Assembly: GCF_000512915.1 (NCBI RefSeq)
Contig: NZ_CP007034.1
Coordinates: forward strand, 372,001-436,000
Direction: 5' to 3'
Length of the DNA: 64,000 nucleotides
Source: Barnesiella viscericola DSM 18177
GTDB lineage: Bacteria > Bacteroidota > Bacteroidia > Bacteroidales > Barnesiellaceae
A model generated the notes under the pieces. That model saw nothing but the letters and a program-made list of their open reading frames with translations. It was not told where the DNA came from and did not search any database. Numbering within the stretch: position 1 is the stretch's first letter; the number at the start of each line of letters is the position of its first letter. The translations under genes were made by a program, and so were the position numbers. Of this stretch, positions 25,685 through 33,974 are shown piece after piece.

Positions 25685-26182
25685 ATGACTCACCAAGAGT
25701 TTAAGACCAGATTCCTGCCCTACTATCAAAAGCTCTATCGCCTGGCCTTCCGCTACCTGGGAAACGAATGCGATGCCGAGGATATGGTACAGAATGCCTA
25801 CCTGAAACTGTGGGAGAAACAGGAGTTTCTCGACGGACTCGATAGCGACGAGGCCTATGCCGTGACCCTGTTGAAGCACCTCTGCCTCGACAAACTGCGC
25901 AGTTCGACGCCCCCGACCGACAACGAGTCGACACTGGCCAACGAGATAGAACCGGCCCCACCACCCGACAGGGCCATGGAGCAGCGAGAGGATATGAAAC
26001 GCTTGCTTCGCCTCATAGCCGAACTCCCCGAGAACCAGCGACAGGTCTTGCTACTGAGACATTTCGAGGAGAAGAGCAACGCCGAGATTGAACAGGAGAC
26101 GGGATTGAGCAACGCCAACATACGGGTACTGCTCTCCCGGGCCAGAAAAACGATTAAAGAACTATTTACCCCAAAGATATGA
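25685..26182 (+). CDS. ECF-type RNA polymerase sigma factor
   Basis: A 165-residue sigma-70 family factor of the extracytoplasmic-function type. Region 2 (about residues 8-75) has LAFRYLGNECDAEDMVQNAYLKLW, the core polymerase and -10-binding helix area. Region 4 (about 105-160) has LPENQRQVLLLRHFEEKSNAEIEQETGLSN with a helix-turn-helix. It overlaps the next gene by 4 bases (ATGA), the usual arrangement for a sigma factor and its anti-sigma partner. It would direct polymerase to a special promoter, perhaps that of its own operon. Confidence 0.92.
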   Translation: MTHQEFKTRFLPYYQKLYRLAFRYLGNECDAEDMVQNAYLKLWEKQEFLDGLDSDEAYAVTLLKHLCLDKLRSSTPPTDNESTLANEIEPAPPPDRAMEQREDMKRLLRLIAELPENQRQVLLLRHFEEKSNAEIEQETGLSNANIRVLLSRARKTIKELFTPKI

Positions 26183-26670
26183 CTACACAAGAGTTACGAA
26201 AACAGATAGACCGTTTCTTTGAAGGCCAGCTGTCGGAAGCCGACGAACAGGCATTGCGAGACTATTTGGCCGCTCACGAAGTACCCCGGGAGTTCCTCGA
26301 AGAGAAGCGTATCGTCCTTGCGCTCGTCCCCCGCACGCCCGAGATTCCCGACGGGCTGGAAGAGCGACTGTCGGCCTTTATCGACCGCCTGCCCGCCCGC
26401 AAGCGGGCGACCCGCATCGCTCCGGTATGGCGATGGGTCAGCGGTGTGGCAGCCGCCCTGATACTGGCTTCGGCCGCCGGGCTCTACTTTACCCGCCAAC
26501 CGGCTGCTCCCAAGCTCAGCGACCAGGAGATGTATGCCTGCGCCGAAGCCCAACGGGCCCTGATACTCGTCTCGCAGAAACTCAACAAGGGAGCCCGGCA
26601 ATGGCAGGGGGCTCAACAAGAGATTGTAAAAACCAACCAGATTATCAACAAGCACTTAAAATTCAAATAA
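26179..26670 (+). CDS. Probable membrane anti-sigma factor
   Basis: A 163-residue protein, not assigned to a family by recognisable motif. Its N-terminal cytoplasmic part (about 1-80) has an acidic helical segment, IDRFFEGQLSEADEQALRDYL, resembling the anti-sigma start seen in Bacteroidetes. One transmembrane helix follows near residues 83-102 (VWRWVSGVAAALILASAAGLYF), with a small periplasmic part of about 55 residues. Translational coupling to the ECF factor and this topology support an anti-sigma role. It lacks a FecR-like domain. The periplasmic part could contact the DUF4252 proteins, but this is inference. Confidence 0.7.
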   Translation: MTTQELRKQIDRFFEGQLSEADEQALRDYLAAHEVPREFLEEKRIVLALVPRTPEIPDGLEERLSAFIDRLPARKRATRIAPVWRWVSGVAAALILASAAGLYFTRQPAAPKLSDQEMYACAEAQRALILVSQKLNKGARQWQGAQQEIVKTNQIINKHLKFK

Positions 26671-26672
26671 TC

Positions 26673-27149
26673 ATGAAACGACTCATCTATATCCTGTTAA
26701 GCGCAGTTGTCGGTATCCTGTCCGGCCAGGCTCAAAATACGATTTTCGACCAGTTCTCGGGCGAAAAGAATGTAACCTATGTCAACATCTCCAAAACCCT
26801 GCTGAACATGATGCCCGAGGGGCAGCTGGAAATAGATGCCCTCGACTTGAAAAGTGTACTCAACGAACTCGACCGCATTCAGATTCTCACCTGCGAAGAT
26901 GATGCCAACCTCATCGCCCGTATCCGAAAAGCGTCGGACTCCATCTTCAAGAAGGCTCCCTACGAAGAGCTGATGAAGGTAAAGGACGACGGAGAAGAGG
27001 TCACCATCTACATCTATCCCCAGGCACAAAAGAAAATCAAAGAGCTGGTCATGCTGGTCAACGAGGAGAAGACCGAGTTTGTCATCATACAACTCACCGG
27101 GAACATATCAATCAGCCACCTTCAAAGTTTGACGAAAAACATGCAGTAA
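26673..27149 (+). CDS. DUF4252 secreted protein 3
   Basis: A 158-residue protein with signal peptide MKRLIYILLSAVVGILSGQA and a DUF4252-like mature domain. FDQFSGEKNVTYVNISKTLLNMMP and the terminal ELVMLVNEEKTEFVIIQLTGNI match the pattern of the two DUF4252 proteins upstream. The start at 26673 follows the anti-sigma stop by 2 bases. It is the last gene of the module and is followed by a strong terminator. Three copies around one sigma/anti-sigma pair suggest dedicated signalling or effector roles. Confidence 0.8.
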   Translation: MKRLIYILLSAVVGILSGQAQNTIFDQFSGEKNVTYVNISKTLLNMMPEGQLEIDALDLKSVLNELDRIQILTCEDDANLIARIRKASDSIFKKAPYEELMKVKDDGEEVTIYIYPQAQKKIKELVMLVNEEKTEFVIIQLTGNISISHLQSLTKNMQ

Positions 27150-27176
27150 AAAAATGTAGCTCATATTTCTCATACG

Positions 27177-27223
27177 AACGAAGCGGCTATCGAGGGAATC
27201 CCGATAGCCGCTTCGTTTTTTCA
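27177..27223 (+). terminator. Intrinsic terminator after the DUF4252/sigma module
   Basis: A perfect 16-bp stem (AACGAAGCGGCTATCG and its complement) with a 9-base loop and a T6 run. It closes the five-gene module. The stem is symmetric enough to serve the convergent Yip1 gene as well. Confidence 0.9.
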
Positions 27224-27246
27224 GGCCCGGAGCATCTGCCCCGGTA

Positions 27247-27834
27247 TCAATAGCAGAGGCCTATCAGATAACGACACAGAACATCTCCGCCAAAAGCACC
27301 GATAATAAAGACAATCCACAGATTGCGCCCCTTCAAGTTACAGGCGACCGATGTGGCCCGGAAGAGCCAATAGAGCCCCCAAATGGAAAGTAGCAAACTC
27401 ACTGCCCCTATCCACACCAGCATGAGAAGCCAAGTGGTATCGGTGAGTAAGGCATCGACAGCCTGCGCCGACTGTATCGTAGCCACCTCGCTCATCGGCG
27501 GCAAAGCCATGAAGAGCGAGAGCACCACAAAGGGCAGTTGGGCAAAGGCGACGGTTCCCAACACATCGACGGGACGCACATGCGAACGGCTGCAAAACAA
27601 CGCCGCAATATAAATCACCACGGCAGGCACCAGCCACACCACCAAATGTTCGACCACAAAACACCACCACGCTCCATTGGGTGCACCACCGTAGTGCAGC
27701 AGTCCATGAAAATGAACTCCACCCACAAAGGCTATCGCCGTCGCAACGACTATACCACCCACCCCCCATGCCAGCGAGGTGTAACCGGCCACCCGATAAA
27801 ACGGGTTCTTCAAAAATTCAAAAAGCGTCTTCAT
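27247..27834 (-). CDS. Yip1-family-like membrane protein
   Basis: A 195-residue protein with about five transmembrane segments. NPFYRVAGYTSLAWGVGGIVVA opens the protein, and the layout of a short polar N-terminus with clustered C-terminal helices fits the bacterial Yip1/DUF1282-like family. No enzymatic motif is seen. The start overlaps the stop of the DUF2089 gene by 4 bases. It is the last gene of a three-gene minus-strand operon with a hydrolase and a regulator. The function is unknown. Confidence 0.7.
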   Translation of the reverse strand: MKTLFEFLKNPFYRVAGYTSLAWGVGGIVVATAIAFVGGVHFHGLLHYGGAPNGAWWCFVVEHLVVWLVPAVVIYIAALFCSRSHVRPVDVLGTVAFAQLPFVVLSLFMALPPMSEVATIQSAQAVDALLTDTTWLLMLVWIGAVSLLLSIWGLYWLFRATSVACNLKGRNLWIVFIIGAFGGDVLCRYLIGLCY

Positions 27835-28121
27835 GACTCCTCCATGTTATTCAGTTTCTCAATCAAATCGTCCAGATAGTTCCGCACCGTGGGATAGCTC
27901 ACCCCCATCTGCTTGGCCATATCTTTGAGACTGCCACTCGCCTTCACAAATTCGAGCATAAAGCGTTGCTCCTCTTCGCTCAACCGCGTCAGGGCCGGCA
28001 AGTCGAATAACCCCGACACCTCGGTACCGCATTGGTCGCACACCAGTTTCGACACTTTGAGCTGAGCCTCGCAGGCGGGGCACCGCAACGGCAACCGTTT
28101 TTTTGTTTCACTCGTACTCAT
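27831..28121 (-). CDS. DUF2089-type zinc-ribbon / HTH regulator
   Basis: A 96-residue protein. The N-terminus has a zinc ribbon with paired CxxC motifs (CPACEAQLKVSKLVCDQCG), and the C-terminus has a helix-turn-helix (LKDMAKQMGVSYPTVRNYLDDL). This is the DUF2089 layout, thought to be a small DNA-binding regulator. It overlaps both neighbours by 4 bases, so hydrolase, regulator and membrane protein are translated together. An autoregulatory role for the operon is plausible but not shown. Confidence 0.82.
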   Translation of the reverse strand: MSTSETKKRLPLRCPACEAQLKVSKLVCDQCGTEVSGLFDLPALTRLSEEEQRFMLEFVKASGSLKDMAKQMGVSYPTVRNYLDDLIEKLNNMEES

Positions 28122-29071
28122 GGCTTGACAAATTTTACAATCACATTCAACAACTCCTCCACAACGGGCAACTCGGGATTGGTATAGGTAGCCTGCTGCT
28201 CACGAGCGTCGACCGACTCGCACCGCTTCAACACATGGTTCATGTCGGGTATCACCTGCAACGTGGCCCGAGGCTGTGCCGACTTCAACAACCGGGCATC
28301 TTCGACGGCCACCTGAATGTCCTTGTCGCCCTGCACAAGCAACACCGGCTGTGAGAGAGCGGCCACCACCTCCTGAGGATTATAGCGATACCACGAGATG
28401 AGATAGGGCTGCACCGACGGACGATACAGAGCCATCAACCCCATGGGTATATCGGCCACGGTCTTGCCGGCCCGCAACGAATCGTTGACCGTCTGCACCA
28501 ACCGACGTACCTCGGCCGGCTGACTGCTCATCTGGGCCTCGATTAGTTCATAGGCCGGACGCCCGGCACCCGCCAAAGAGACCACGCCCTTTACCTGTGT
28601 ATTGTCACGACTGGCCAACAGGCCTATCAGCGACCCTTCGCTATGCCCCAAGACAAAAACCGACGAGAAGCGGTCATCACCGCTCAACTGGTTGATCCAA
28701 CCCTGGGCGTCGGCCACATAATCGTCAAATCGCAACTCTTTCTCCTCCTTACCGGCCGCGGCACTTGATGCAATGCCCCGCTTGTCATACCGCAACGAGG
28801 CAATCCCCTGCCGGGCCAATCCCTCGGCCAGCAGTTTCAACGAGTTGTTCTTGACAGTCACGGTACCCAACCGCGAGTTGCCGTCCATATCGGTGGGTCC
28901 CGACCCGGCAATAATCAGAACCACCGGCGGCCGGTCGGTATCGGGCAACAGCACTTTGCCTTGAATTGTACCCGTAGGGGTATTCAATGTTGCCGGGAGC
29001 TCCTCGACGGCCCAACTCGCCATCGGCCACAAAAGAGCAAGAATCGTTAATTTGACAGATAATCGTTTCAT
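28118..29071 (-). CDS. Exported alpha/beta hydrolase
   Basis: A 317-residue protein with signal peptide MKRLSVKLTILALLWPMASW... and an alpha/beta-hydrolase fold. The oxyanion region is VLIIAGSGPTDMDGN, the nucleophile elbow is GHSEGS with Ser144, the acidic residue is likely in LLVQGDKDIQV and the His in IPDMNHVLK. Relatives are often annotated as serine aminopeptidase-like or peroxiredoxin-like hydrolases. The substrate is unknown. It is the first gene of the overlapping operon with DUF2089 and Yip1-like proteins. Confidence 0.85.
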   Translation of the reverse strand: MKRLSVKLTILALLWPMASWAVEELPATLNTPTGTIQGKVLLPDTDRPPVVLIIAGSGPTDMDGNSRLGTVTVKNNSLKLLAEGLARQGIASLRYDKRGIASSAAAGKEEKELRFDDYVADAQGWINQLSGDDRFSSVFVLGHSEGSLIGLLASRDNTQVKGVVSLAGAGRPAYELIEAQMSSQPAEVRRLVQTVNDSLRAGKTVADIPMGLMALYRPSVQPYLISWYRYNPQEVVAALSQPVLLVQGDKDIQVAVEDARLLKSAQPRATLQVIPDMNHVLKRCESVDAREQQATYTNPELPVVEELLNVIVKFVKP

Positions 29072-29308
29072 AGTTTTTTCTATTTTACATGAGCAAATAT
29101 AGCACCAATATTTAATAAATCAAATATTCTATTTAATTTTATTCATTATACAATGAATTTTATTGATTCCAAAAACAAAAAAAGATAATTATGCGACAAT
29201 GATTTTTTCGTACTTTTATCTGAAAAAGAAGCAGAAGCGACTTCGCGATGAAGCCTGTTTTTTCTTCTGCCACCAGGCACGATGATACACAACCAAAAAC
29301 AAACTCAT

Positions 29309-30427
29309 ATGGACAAGTCTAAGGTTTTTTTCACCAATCTGCACACCACCCCATCGAGCAACCTGCTCGACAAGATGGAGCGGTTAATCAAACGGGCCGG
29401 TATCGAGACCATCGATTTCAAAGACCAGTTCGTTGCCATCAAGATACACTTCGGCGAACCGGGTAACCTGGCCTACCTGCGCCCCAACTATGCGGCCCGA
29501 CTCGCCAACCTGCTCCGCTCATGGGGAGCCAAGCCCTTCCTCACCGACTGTAATACCCTCTACTCGGGTCGCCGCGCCAATGCCGTGGATCACCTGCAAA
29601 GCGCCATGGAGAATGGCTACAACCCTATCTCGGCCCAATGCCAGGTAATCATTGCCGACGGCTTGAAAGGTACTGAATACCGCGAGATACCTCTGAACGG
29701 AGAGTATTGCAAGGCTCCCAAAATTGGCTCGGCTCTGGCCGATGCCGACATCGTTATCTCGATGACTCACTTCAAGGGACACGAGCAAGCCGGATTCGGC
29801 GGCACGCTGAAAAACCTGGGTATGGGTGGCGCCAGCGTAGGCGGCAAACTGGAACTGCACTGTAACTCGCAACCCAAAATCGAGACAGAGAATTGCAAGG
29901 GCTGCAACGTCTGCGTGAAACATTGCGCCCACGATGCCATTCACCTCAATGCCGACCACAAAGCGGTCATCGACTATGACAAGTGCGTGGGTTGCGGACA
30001 GTGTGTAGCCTTGTGCCAGCACGATGCCGCCGTTATGGGCGAGAGCGATACCTCGGAACGGCTGAACTACAAGATTACCGAATATACCCAGGCCGTACTG
30101 AAAGACAAACCCAACTTCCACATCAGTTTCATCATGAACGTGTCGCCCGAGTGCGACTGCTGGAACCACAACGACGCCGCCATCGTGCCCGACCTGGGTA
30201 TCCTGGCCTCGTTCGACCCTGTGGCCTTGGATCAAGCCTGTGCCGATCTGGTCATCGCCGCGCCGGCCATCAACGGTAGCCGCCTGGTCGAGAAGCACCC
30301 CCACGAACATCTCGAAGGGGCCGACAAGTTCCACCTGATGCACCCCGATACCAACTGGCAGGCTGGTCTCGAACATGCCGAAAAGATTGGATTGGGTACT
30401 CGCCAATACGAACTCATTACCGTATAA
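29309..30427 (+). CDS. DUF362 domain Fe-S protein
   Basis: A 372-residue cytoplasmic protein. The N-terminal DUF362 part (KSKVFFTNL, IKIHFGEPGNLAYLRP, TDCNTLYSGRR, MTHFKGHEQAGFGGTLKNLG) is followed by two [4Fe-4S] motifs, CKGCNVCVKHC and CVGCGQCVALC, near residues 195-245. Such proteins are widespread in anaerobes and are thought to be redox enzymes or carriers, but no activity is settled. The start at 29309 matches the usual MDKSKVFF beginning. An ATG at 29282 would add nine residues. It stands alone. Confidence 0.85.
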   Translation: MDKSKVFFTNLHTTPSSNLLDKMERLIKRAGIETIDFKDQFVAIKIHFGEPGNLAYLRPNYAARLANLLRSWGAKPFLTDCNTLYSGRRANAVDHLQSAMENGYNPISAQCQVIIADGLKGTEYREIPLNGEYCKAPKIGSALADADIVISMTHFKGHEQAGFGGTLKNLGMGGASVGGKLELHCNSQPKIETENCKGCNVCVKHCAHDAIHLNADHKAVIDYDKCVGCGQCVALCQHDAAVMGESDTSERLNYKITEYTQAVLKDKPNFHISFIMNVSPECDCWNHNDAAIVPDLGILASFDPVALDQACADLVIAAPAINGSRLVEKHPHEHLEGADKFHLMHPDTNWQAGLEHAEKIGLGTRQYELITV

Positions 30428-30499
30428 CGGCAACCGGCAGACTACTGATTTCCTCTTACCCCGGCTGCGCCTTACCGATGACGCCTCGGGTTCATGCCC

Positions 30500-32053
30500 T
30501 CATAGATGACAAGAGAGCATAAGCCTGAATTCAAACGTATCGGAGCGCACGTCGGGGTAATATTTATAATCCGTTTTCCGACGATACCAGGCCGTCTCGG
30601 CGGCCACCGAGAGTTGCGGAGAAATTGAGTATGAAATCCGAAAGTTCAATTTATGCAGACGGGCGTTACTCACGTCGCCCTGTGCATTCAGGTAGTTCTG
30701 ATCGATATTCTCATAGTCCTTTTGCTCATAGCCTTTCCAGGTAAAAATATGATAATTCTCGGTTGCCAGATAAAAGCCCAACCGTTGCCACAACGAAAAA
30801 TAGCCATTCGCGCGCACACTGTAACCGCTACCCAGATTATAGTCCCTATCGTGAAACTGGAAATAGTCGCTCAACGAGCCACCCAGCACAATACCCGAAA
30901 CGAACCCGTTCAAGACCAACATATCGTTGTTCCTCAGCCGGGCTCTGTACAGCACACCGGGTCCATAAGAGACCGTCTCGGCTATGCGGAAAGGCGTGTA
31001 GGACGACTCCGTGGCAAAACTCTCGCTATCGTAGTAGTTGTAGTTCTGGAAAATACCTGCAAACAAATCATTACCACTCTTGAACTCGTGTGCCCTACCC
31101 CATATCGAGGCACAGATATTGGCCTCGCCGATAGCCGGCTGCCGTGAAAAGAGATTCAGCAGCATACGGGCCGTGAAGTGCTCGAAGGGCTCATTCCCTC
31201 CGATTTCAAACGGGTCGTTATAGACCATATTGAACCCGACAAAGCCTATATGCCTGCTGCGGTCGGGCTGAGCATCGGTACAGCTGAGTACCCGATAACC
31301 GGCATCGAACTGGAAATAGAACGGGACCGTAGCCGCCCGGTCGACATATCGCGGACCTATGCGCCAAGCTTCGCCCGTAATCAACCGATTGACTCCCCGC
31401 ACGGGATTGAGCACAAACCCCACGGCTTCGTGAGCAAACCGGTTCCACCCTCGTGCCTGCCCGTTCAAAGCGAGTGACGAAAGTCGGTAACTCACCTCGC
31501 CCAAGGCCATACCCCCCAAAGTTGTCGAGATGATATCGTTGGTCGAAGGAGGTTGCAACTCCAAAAAAAGTTCCCAGATGGAACTGCCGAACAAGGCATA
31601 GGGTGCCGACTCCCAAAAGTTCAACCCGTTGGAGCGAGCGCAGTTGAAATACAACCCTCCCTGATAGGGGTGAAAGAAGAGGTTGGTATTGAATTTGTCG
31701 TTATCCCACAGAAACCCCGTCCTGAAATTATTCTTAATCGACGACCAGGTAATCTGGGCATAATCCTCGTGAATGATATAACGGGTAATCACATGAAACA
31801 GGAGATTGGTACCCACCACCTCGACCCCCGACAACCAAGGGCGTTTCTTGGGGAGACCCGCAATATCGAGTCGCAACGAGTCTACGGTCTGGGGATACAG
31901 CGGCCGGACAGAATCTACGGCTACATAATCAACCAACAAGGAGTCTCGACAGGACAGATCCAACGAATCGAGTGCTTCGGCCGAGGCTCCCCACACCCTA
32001 AAAGGGAGAGTAATCCCCAAACAAACTCTTAAAATTTTTCTTCCTATTGTCAT
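30500..32053 (-). CDS. DUF3943 outer-membrane-associated protein
   Basis: A 517-residue exported protein. The N-terminal hydrophobic segment is a likely signal. The DUF3943 core is seen in FHVITRYIIHEDYAQITW, NLFFHPYQGGLYFNCARSNGLNFWESA and TTLGGMALGEVSYRLSSLAL. The C-terminal half has alternating aromatic strands ending in FEFRLMLSCHL, which suggests a beta-barrel or membrane-associated fold. The function is unknown. It is transcribed in the same direction as the secreted protein and fucosidase upstream but is separated from them by a terminator. Confidence 0.82.
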   Translation of the reverse strand: MTIGRKILRVCLGITLPFRVWGASAEALDSLDLSCRDSLLVDYVAVDSVRPLYPQTVDSLRLDIAGLPKKRPWLSGVEVVGTNLLFHVITRYIIHEDYAQITWSSIKNNFRTGFLWDNDKFNTNLFFHPYQGGLYFNCARSNGLNFWESAPYALFGSSIWELFLELQPPSTNDIISTTLGGMALGEVSYRLSSLALNGQARGWNRFAHEAVGFVLNPVRGVNRLITGEAWRIGPRYVDRAATVPFYFQFDAGYRVLSCTDAQPDRSRHIGFVGFNMVYNDPFEIGGNEPFEHFTARMLLNLFSRQPAIGEANICASIWGRAHEFKSGNDLFAGIFQNYNYYDSESFATESSYTPFRIAETVSYGPGVLYRARLRNNDMLVLNGFVSGIVLGGSLSDYFQFHDRDYNLGSGYSVRANGYFSLWQRLGFYLATENYHIFTWKGYEQKDYENIDQNYLNAQGDVSNARLHKLNFRISYSISPQLSVAAETAWYRRKTDYKYYPDVRSDTFEFRLMLSCHL

Positions 32054-32219
32054 ACGCTTTTACGAATGAGGCGGCAAGATAGAGAATAAACCAATACAAA
32101 AATCAACGATATGAGTTATCGAAAAACCTTCCCGCATTTCAGAACAATTTATTCCCGGTTTTTCTCTCGCAGTGAGATACTATTTCCTTTTCCGCCACAA
32201 GCCGTCGCCAGTATGGACA

Positions 32220-32253
32220 AGAAGAGGCCGCCCCGCATGGGGTGGCCTCTTCT
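32220..32253 (-). terminator. Intrinsic terminator after the fucosidase/secreted-protein operon
   Basis: A 15-bp stem with one G-T pair (AGAAGAGGCC...GGCCTCTTCT arms) and a 4-base loop. It lies 27 bases after the stop of the minus-strand gene ending at 32281. The T-tract is short. Confidence 0.6.
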
Positions 32254-32280
32254 ATAATCAGGATTCGTATATTATCTCGA

Positions 32281-33948
32281 TTAGCGCACTATGCACTTTT
32301 GCCCGTTGACAAAATATACGCCAGCCGGCAAACTGATCACTTCGCGCCCGGCAAATCGCCCGGTAGCGTAGCAGGCACCGTTCACATGAACAACCGAGTA
32401 GTCAACCTCTTCGTTGCTGAGTAACTCAATCTGATTCTCGCCGGCGATTACCCGCAAGCCGTCAAACTCTTCCGTATCCTGAATACTTGTCGGCTTATTC
32501 TCGAAGAGAATCGTAATCGCCACATCACCGTCGATATATTCGGCCGGAATCGTAATCAGGCCATCTTCTTCAAGCGTCACATTATCGACCTTCCACTGAC
32601 GGTTTCCAAACACATACTCTTCACCCTCATGGTTATAGCCGTGTTTGATCTCGAGCCCCGTGATATTGTAGTCATTGTCCATGTCGATATTGAACGAGAA
32701 GGCTTCGCCAAAAGGTATCTCGGCTGGCAGATTGGATCCGTCGGCAGCCGTCACTTCGCACATTCTGGCTACTACGTTCAAAGCCACATTGTCGCGATGC
32801 ACGTTGGCCAGATAATCAACAATACCACCACCATTGGCTACAATCGAGTTGTCGGAGTTAGGATTACCGGCAGCTACCGAACTGTCCCAGTCGACCTTGC
32901 AACGGATTCGGTAGAAGCCCGGGGTCATGTCGGAAGAGAGGGTAAATGCAGGAGGATCGGAACTCGTACTATTTAAAGCCGACGCACCGGTACTGTTATA
33001 TCCCGATAAATAAGAATAGGCTACCAAATCACTGCTGGCTGTGGGAACATTGTTCTGTACATCGACATCGAAACGTCCGTCATTGCCTTTGTCGAGGTAG
33101 ACATACCGGTGCATCCAACTACCCGTGTAACCGAATGAAACAGTAACAGACTCTCCCACTTTCAGCAAGATGGGATCGGCCGAAGTCTTATCGGCATACA
33201 CCGTACTTACATCAGCCAAGTTCGATCTGTACATGGCTCCCATATTGCCCGAGACAGAAATACTGTCCAAATTACGTTCTTCTGTTGGACGGGTTTTCTC
33301 TTGCGTAGCCTCGAAATTCAAGGGATAGGGATCAAACGTAAAACGCTGTTGCGAATCGTCGTTAATCACAATTTCATCGAAATAGGCTACATAATCGGTC
33401 TCGGTAGCCAGGTGAGAATCTACATCGGGAACGATTACGAGGCTGTGCAACTCGGCAGCATCGTTGCCATACACACTGAATACGGCATCGACCCACTTGT
33501 TAGCATCGAGCTCTTTGGTCGCAGGGGTTACAAATTGCACGGTTGTAGCCGGCTGATCGGGCCAATCGTTACGTTTCCCGAGTCCCACGAGAGCTACCCG
33601 GCCCGATACCGGTTTGTACATCAACACGTGAATGTATTGCGGTGTAGGCGACAGAGCTATCGGAGTGGTCAGATCGATACGGGCTCCATACAGGTGGCTG
33701 CCATATCGCGAACGCTGGAAGGCCAGTACCTTTCCCGAACCGTTTATATCGTCGGAGTAAGGATTGTCTACAACGTCAATCTGACCGGTGAGTTTCCCCG
33801 TATTGAAGGGTGACTTGTCCCAATAATCATAGGTGGAGATGTCACTATAATCGGTTTCCTCAAACTGGCACAATGTTGTCTCGGCATATCCACCCAATGC
33901 CCAAAGCAACGCGGCTGCACCCATGAGATTCTTATATATTCTTTTCAT
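32281..33948 (-). CDS. Secreted multidomain protein with C-terminal sorting-like domain
   Basis: A 555-residue exported protein, signal peptide ending about ALGGYA. The N-terminal 200 residues (FEETDYSDISTYDYWDKSPF, and a beta-rich part ending DYVAYFDEIVI) resemble a carbohydrate-binding jelly-roll domain. A middle GEVED-like segment has YVYLDKGNDGRFDVDVQ. The last 65 residues (LRVIAGENQIELLS through LPAGVYFVNGQKCIVR) resemble a type IX secretion sorting domain or a related small beta domain. The gene begins 26 bases after the fucosidase stop, so the two are probably co-transcribed and act on the same glycans. Domain names are tentative. Confidence 0.65.
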   Translation of the reverse strand: MKRIYKNLMGAAALLWALGGYAETTLCQFEETDYSDISTYDYWDKSPFNTGKLTGQIDVVDNPYSDDINGSGKVLAFQRSRYGSHLYGARIDLTTPIALSPTPQYIHVLMYKPVSGRVALVGLGKRNDWPDQPATTVQFVTPATKELDANKWVDAVFSVYGNDAAELHSLVIVPDVDSHLATETDYVAYFDEIVINDDSQQRFTFDPYPLNFEATQEKTRPTEERNLDSISVSGNMGAMYRSNLADVSTVYADKTSADPILLKVGESVTVSFGYTGSWMHRYVYLDKGNDGRFDVDVQNNVPTASSDLVAYSYLSGYNSTGASALNSTSSDPPAFTLSSDMTPGFYRIRCKVDWDSSVAAGNPNSDNSIVANGGGIVDYLANVHRDNVALNVVARMCEVTAADGSNLPAEIPFGEAFSFNIDMDNDYNITGLEIKHGYNHEGEEYVFGNRQWKVDNVTLEEDGLITIPAEYIDGDVAITILFENKPTSIQDTEEFDGLRVIAGENQIELLSNEEVDYSVVHVNGACYATGRFAGREVISLPAGVYFVNGQKCIVR

Positions 33949-33974
33949 CTTTTTCTAGTTTAGATATGGTTTAA

